NCBI GenBank assembly: GCA_031266255.1 | Contig: JAISBK010000213.1 | Coordinates: 1 to 7,945 of the forward strand | Direction of reading: 5' to 3' | DNA length: 7,945 bases | Source: Treponema sp. | GTDB lineage: Bacteria; Spirochaetota; Spirochaetia; Treponematales; Breznakiellaceae | In this document: one piece after another, positions 5,010 through 7,945 of the stretch | How positions within the stretch are numbered: the first letter of the stretch is position 1 | Layout of the letters: every line of letters begins with the position of its first letter | Notes under the pieces: generated by a model | Database searches by the model: none | Seen by the model: the letters and a program-made list of their open reading frames with translations, nothing else | What the model was told of the DNA's origin: nothing | Made by a program: the position numbers and the translations under genes

Positions 5010-6584
5010 TTAGGAACCGCTGGCCGCTTGGAGTATATACATGATGGCGTAGGTACCTTTATCCAGTTTTTTAGTATATCCTTTTACTTCTATTAATATA
5101 TCCGTATCCTGGGTTACGGTAATCCGGGGAGGATCCTTAAATCCCAAGTCTACGCCGAAGTACAGCGATGTGTTCAGATCTTCCCGGTATATCGTGACGA
5201 GGACATCCCCGGTTTTCGTACCATCCCCTTCAAGAGAATCGTTCCAGCGGATAAGGTAGGATTGTCCTGCTTGTGCGTGGAAACGGTAATAGTGGTACTC
5301 CCCTGAGGCAATTTCGTTTTCCTGCCAGATATTGTTCTGAAGGTTTACGATGCTTTGATGGCTCGGAGTGCTCGGGGAAACGGTGGCACCAGGGTATAAT
5401 TTCAGGTATAACAGGTTGATAAAATTTTCCACTGCATTTCGTATGGAAGCCACATCATCGTCTACCAGGGATCGGCTACTGTCAAGCACGAGATATATAA
5501 CCGAAGACCGTTTTTCCACCGCTATCTTTAAAGAATCTCCCATAATATACTCGCTGTTACGCTGCCAGGTAGTAGTTTCTGGGTTTAATATCCATTGCTG
5601 GAGATTCCATTTAGCATCAGATACCACAAAATCGTTAAAGATATAGCTTACTTCAGTACCCTTTAGGGTGCCTTGCACCGGACCTTCTGAAGAAGAGAAA
5701 ACCCCATCAGAATAGGCAATATTGATCAATTCATACGATGAACCATTGATACTTACTTCCCCTTCTACATACCGGCTAGACTTGGCAAAGGCTTCCAGGG
5801 TATGTTCTGCCACATCAAAGGTCATCCGGATCTTGGTACCAGGCTGATAGGAGGGGGTAATAATCGTAAACGTCAGATCCCGATTGATAATCGTTAGATT
5901 ATTCGCTATATCCTGAAATTTTTGGTTCAATTCTGAAAAGTCGCTCAGTTCATAAAAATTGGTAGCACCAGTACCATAAGTACTGGCCAGGGACTGCAAG
6001 GTAGCGCTAAACGCGGCTTTATCCTCTACATCGCTACCTTGTACCCCCGTGGCAAAGGCGGTCAGCCGCTTACCGGCGATACGCCGATCTGCAAGTTGTT
6101 CTTTAATATATGATGCGTAGGATTCGGTTGATTTACCCTGGAAATCTTGATCTTCTATTACAGGAAGGGCCAGACTGGTTGAATTGTTATCCAGGCCGTC
6201 GGTAAAGGTAAGGAGATTGATCGAACTGAGCTTATCGGGAAATGAGGATTCATGGGCGCTCAGATTGTGTAATGCCTGATGAACCGCATAATACAAAGCA
6301 GTTCCTGCACCAGAAGCCCGGTTGTACTTGGAGAGGGCTTGTAAAAGCTGGTTCCTTCCTTCGTCGTCAAGATAAATCAATGCACCGTCGGTCAGATCTT
6401 GTACATCTGCGGCAAAGGAAAGCAGTCCAATATAGATCCCTCCTTCAGCCTTTTCGGGCCGACTCTCCCATTGTTTCTCTGCTGGGGAAGTCTTAGAGGA
6501 TGTAACTGGGGGAGTATTAGAACAGTTCAAGAGGATACCTCCCGACACTCCCAAAACAACCACGAGCAGCCATAACGTTCTCAT
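5010..6584 (-). CDS. Probable surface lipoprotein with a circularly permuted VWA domain and a PPC-like beta-sandwich
   Basis: The product is 524 residues. The ATG at 6584 has AGAAGGAG 8 bases upstream and starts a lipoprotein signal (MRTLWLLVVVLGVSGGILLN, then C21); the relaxed lipobox Leu-Leu-Asn-Cys is typical of spirochetes. After a short linker, residues 49-230 match a VWA domain from strand 2 onward: YIGLLSFAADV, SGAGTALYYAVHQAL (T95), INLLTFTDGLDNNS (D129), GKRLTAFATGV and TNFYELSDFSEL. The usual first strand and helix with DxSxS are missing there. They appear instead at 360-393, as VIYLVLDSSRS (D368, S370, S372) and a helix. Between lies a beta-rich segment (about 232-350). Residues 410-520 resemble PPC-type or Treponema beta-sandwich domains (GEYHYYRFHAQAGQSYLIRW, then GDGTKTGDV). 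The role is unknown; metal-dependent ligand binding or adhesion at the cell surface is inferred. Confidence 0.8.
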   Translation of the reverse strand: MRTLWLLVVVLGVSGGILLNCSNTPPVTSSKTSPAEKQWESRPEKAEGGIYIGLLSFAADVQDLTDGALIYLDDEGRNQLLQALSKYNRASGAGTALYYAVHQALHNLSAHESSFPDKLSSINLLTFTDGLDNNSTSLALPVIEDQDFQGKSTESYASYIKEQLADRRIAGKRLTAFATGVQGSDVEDKAAFSATLQSLASTYGTGATNFYELSDFSELNQKFQDIANNLTIINRDLTFTIITPSYQPGTKIRMTFDVAEHTLEAFAKSSRYVEGEVSINGSSYELINIAYSDGVFSSSEGPVQGTLKGTEVSYIFNDFVVSDAKWNLQQWILNPETTTWQRNSEYIMGDSLKIAVEKRSSVIYLVLDSSRSLVDDDVASIRNAVENFINLLYLKLYPGATVSPSTPSHQSIVNLQNNIWQENEIASGEYHYYRFHAQAGQSYLIRWNDSLEGDGTKTGDVLVTIYREDLNTSLYFGVDLGFKDPPRITVTQDTDILIEVKGYTKKLDKGTYAIMYILQAASGS

Positions 6585-6605
6585 GCAAATCGCTCCTTCT
6601 CTATA

Positions 6606-6639
6606 AGCCACTTTCAAAAATGCAGTTTTGAAAGTGGCT
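6606..6639. repeat. Intergenic hairpin repeat, copy 3
   Basis: AGCCACTTTCAAAA (6606-6619), loop ATGCAG and TTTTGAAAGTGGCT (6626-6639) form a perfect 14-bp stem. On the minus strand it reads AGCCACTTTCAAAACTG, sharing CTTTCAAAACTG with copy 1. It ends 21 bases before the start of the VWA lipoprotein gene, so it would lie in that gene's 5' leader if transcription starts further upstream. Confidence 0.8.
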
Positions 6640-6877
6640 ATATGCAAAGTATTTTGTCACCATTTTTTTTGAGTCTTGGGGCAAACCATCGAAACCTACC
6701 ATAGGATAAGAGTTTCAGATAAGACTCAACACTTGTTTAAAGTATAAAAACATACACTCAAAAATACATCAGGTTATATTATAATTTTTATGAGTATTTT
6801 GCTCCTATCATTACCTCATCTATGGTGATAAGCTACCATTGCTTATTGATTGGGTAAAAAAGGGCTATCTCGTGGGG
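6640..6877. other. Intergenic stretch between the VWA gene and the cytidylyltransferase remnants
   Basis: AT-rich, with no gene I can support. It is the divergent region for the minus-strand VWA gene and the plus-strand remnants, so promoters in both directions are expected. On the plus strand TATAAT at 6780-6785 is a good -10 without a good -35. On the minus strand TATACT (about 6757-6752, reading toward the VWA gene) is possible but also lacks a -35. The frame read at 6878 is open from 6794, but that part shows no recognisable similarity. Confidence 0.5.
6669..6729. repeat. Nested inverted repeats in the VWA/cytidylyltransferase gap
   Basis: TTGAGTCTT (6669-6677) and AAGACTCAA (6721-6729) are perfect 9-base complements. 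Inside them are GAAAC/GTTTC (6691-6695 and 6712-6716) and CCTA-CCA-TAGG (6695-6705). GAAAC and CCTA share one base, so the inner stems cannot all form together. No T tract follows on either strand. It could be a leader RNA structure or a protein-binding dyad. Confidence 0.35.
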
Positions 6878-7434
6878 ATGAGGGGAGATACGAAGCAGCT
6901 GGTGGATATTCACGGTAAACCGATGATTTGGTGGGTAATCGACAGGCAAAATAAGTAGCGCAACTTGATGCGGTGTATCTTGCAACTGAAAGCGATATAG
7001 TTGAAAAGGTTTGTAAAGCGCATAACATAGCTAAATTTATGAGAGATAAAACAATCTCCGCTTGTATGCTTGCGACCGCCTTTCATAATCCGGTTGACGT
7101 GGTAAATCCAACCACCATCAAATTAGGAATAAACGACTGGCATGATTTAATATTTATGTCGCGCAGTCCTATTTCCTATCCCAAAGCCGCGCTAAATTAT
7201 ACGTATTACAAGAATATGGGGGTTTATGCGATGACGAAAGAGTCGCTTGATTTCTTCTTAAACACGAAGCCCGGTAATTTAGAACGGGTTGAAGAGATTG
7301 AACTGCTCCGACTATTGGAAAACCATAAAAAAATAAAAGCCGTGATAGTCAAATCGGATTCAATGGCGGTTGATACCCAGAAAGACTTGGAGTGGATAAA
7401 GTCTATAATGCCCCCCCCCCTGTATTATAACTAG
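6878..7434 (+). pseudogene. Decayed CMP-sugar cytidylyltransferase (KdsB/NeuA superfamily)
   Basis: Two frames carry one protein. RGDTKQLVDIHGKPMIWWVI is in the first and stops at TAG 6956. From about 6959 the next frame continues with AQLDAVYLATESDIVEKVC. Adding one G before the TAG joins them exactly (NKVAQLDAV). The C-terminal part is well preserved: MSRSPISYPK, YYKNMGVYAMTKESLDFF, LERVEEIELLRLLEN and SMAVDTQKDLEWI, the usual end of these enzymes. Two essential parts are gone: the N-terminal PARxxSxRxPGK nucleotide loop and the central 70-80 residues with the QGDEP-type motif. Working relatives activate Kdo or nonulosonic acids with CTP for surface glycans. The open part, 6973-7434 (153 residues from a GTG), could still be made but not as an active enzyme. 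Confidence 0.8.
7411..7420 (+). repeat. Ten-base C homopolymer at the 3' end of the first cytidylyltransferase
   Basis: Ten consecutive C lie 15 bases before the TAG at 7432-7434. With ten C the frame ends PPPLYYN. With eleven it would stop almost at once, and with nine it would run on about 20 codons toward the next gene. Such tracts slip in replication and are hard to sequence. Confidence 0.9.
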
Positions 7435-7473
7435 GAGATACAGCGCCTCAAGCCCTTGGCAAAGAAGGCACGC

Positions 7474-7945
7474 GTGAAAATACTAGGAGTGATTCCCGCA
7501 CGATATGCAAGTAGCCGCTTCCCCGGCAAACTATTGGCAGACGTTTGCGGTAAGCTATTGCTTGAGCGGGTATATTTGCAGGCAAAGAAAGTCGCGGAGT
7601 TCAGCGACGTATACGTGGCCACAGACGACAAGCGGATATATTCCGCGTGCATGGAACGGGACATTAAAGCGATAATGACTTCACATAAACACCAGACAGG
7701 AACAGACAGAGTTGGAGAAGTGGCGGAAAAAAATCCCGCGGGTTTGTATGTAAACATACAAGGCGATGAGCCGCTATAGGGCCGGAGACGATACGAGCCG
7801 CAATTACACCGTTTATTACCGATCCTCCTCTCCATAACGACATACAAGTAAGCAACCTGATGACGCGGATTAAAGACCCTGTTGATCTAATCAACGTTAC
7901 CGTGCCGAAAGTAATCGCCTCGCGAGAAGGCCGCGGGGTCTATCG
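7474..7945 (+). pseudogene. CMP-sugar cytidylyltransferase (KdsB-like) with a -1 frameshift, 3' end outside the window
   Basis: The GTG at 7474 is chosen because GAAGG lies just upstream and MKILGVIPARYASSRFPGK is the standard start of KdsB enzymes. A TTG 18 bases earlier is possible but poorly placed. The CTP loop (IPARYASSRFPGK), VYVATDDKRI, MTSHKHQTGTDRVGEV and NIQGDEPL are all intact. The frame then stops at TAG 7777. The next frame continues the family sequence directly from GGG at 7779: GPETIRAAITPF, then DPVDLINVTVPKVIASREG to the edge. Restoring one base gives the expected QGDEPLIGPET. The intact enzyme would make a CMP-activated acidic sugar (Kdo-like) for a surface polysaccharide. 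The clean join means a recent mutation or a sequencing error; the gene may be functional in reality. Confidence 0.85.

Noticed and set aside
6678..6694. GGGCAAACCATCGAAA on the plus strand resembles the first conserved half of the c-di-GMP-I (GEMM) riboswitch.
   Set aside because: The stem closing the GAAA loop is missing (CCATC is followed by CCTACC, not GATGG), and the second conserved segment GGGACGCAAAGC does not follow. The match covers only one side.

Overview
The window looks like chromosomal DNA from a spirochete, most likely a Treponema-like member of the Treponemataceae. This is inferred from gene content, not from a marker gene. The clues are a CheX-type CheY phosphatase beside a single-domain CheY, a lipoprotein with a relaxed spirochetal lipobox (Leu-Leu-Asn-Cys), a two-domain NifU paired with NifS, and AT-rich intergenic DNA with hairpin repeats between moderately GC-balanced genes.

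Layout. Positions 1-1625 hold a minus-strand chemotaxis or signalling operon read cheY, cheX, then a membrane receptor with a double-Cache sensor domain; the receptor runs off the left edge. Positions 1846-3709 hold a minus-strand nifS-nifU operon for iron-sulfur cluster assembly, with a palindrome overlapping its probable promoter. Positions 3710-4249 are mostly intergenic: a hairpin repeat, a second imperfect dyad and a possible 57-residue ORF with a good ribosome binding site. Positions 4250-4714 (plus strand) encode a HigA-like XRE regulator with a long basic tail and no toxin partner, followed by a good terminator. Positions 5010-6584 (minus strand) encode a 524-residue probable lipoprotein whose von Willebrand A (VWA) metal-site residues are split between the two ends of the chain in a circularly permuted order. 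From 6878 to the right edge there are two successive plus-strand CMP-sugar cytidylyltransferase genes of the KdsB/NeuA superfamily. Both are disrupted by an apparent one-base loss, and the first also lacks catalytic segments.

How the parts fit. The chemotaxis trio forms a self-contained module: receptor, response regulator and CheY-P phosphatase, with no local CheA or CheW. NifS supplies sulfur to the NifU scaffold. The cytidylyltransferase remnants suggest the edge of a surface-glycan or glycosylation locus continuing to the right. Three copies of one hairpin-repeat family (core TTTCAAAACT and its complement) lie in intergenic gaps at 3751-3791, 4897-4942 and 6606-6639; their outer stems differ in sequence, but two of the three keep full pairing.

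The best candidates for something new are the permuted VWA lipoprotein and the hairpin-repeat family. No CRISPR array, tRNA, rRNA, transposase or complete defence system was seen.
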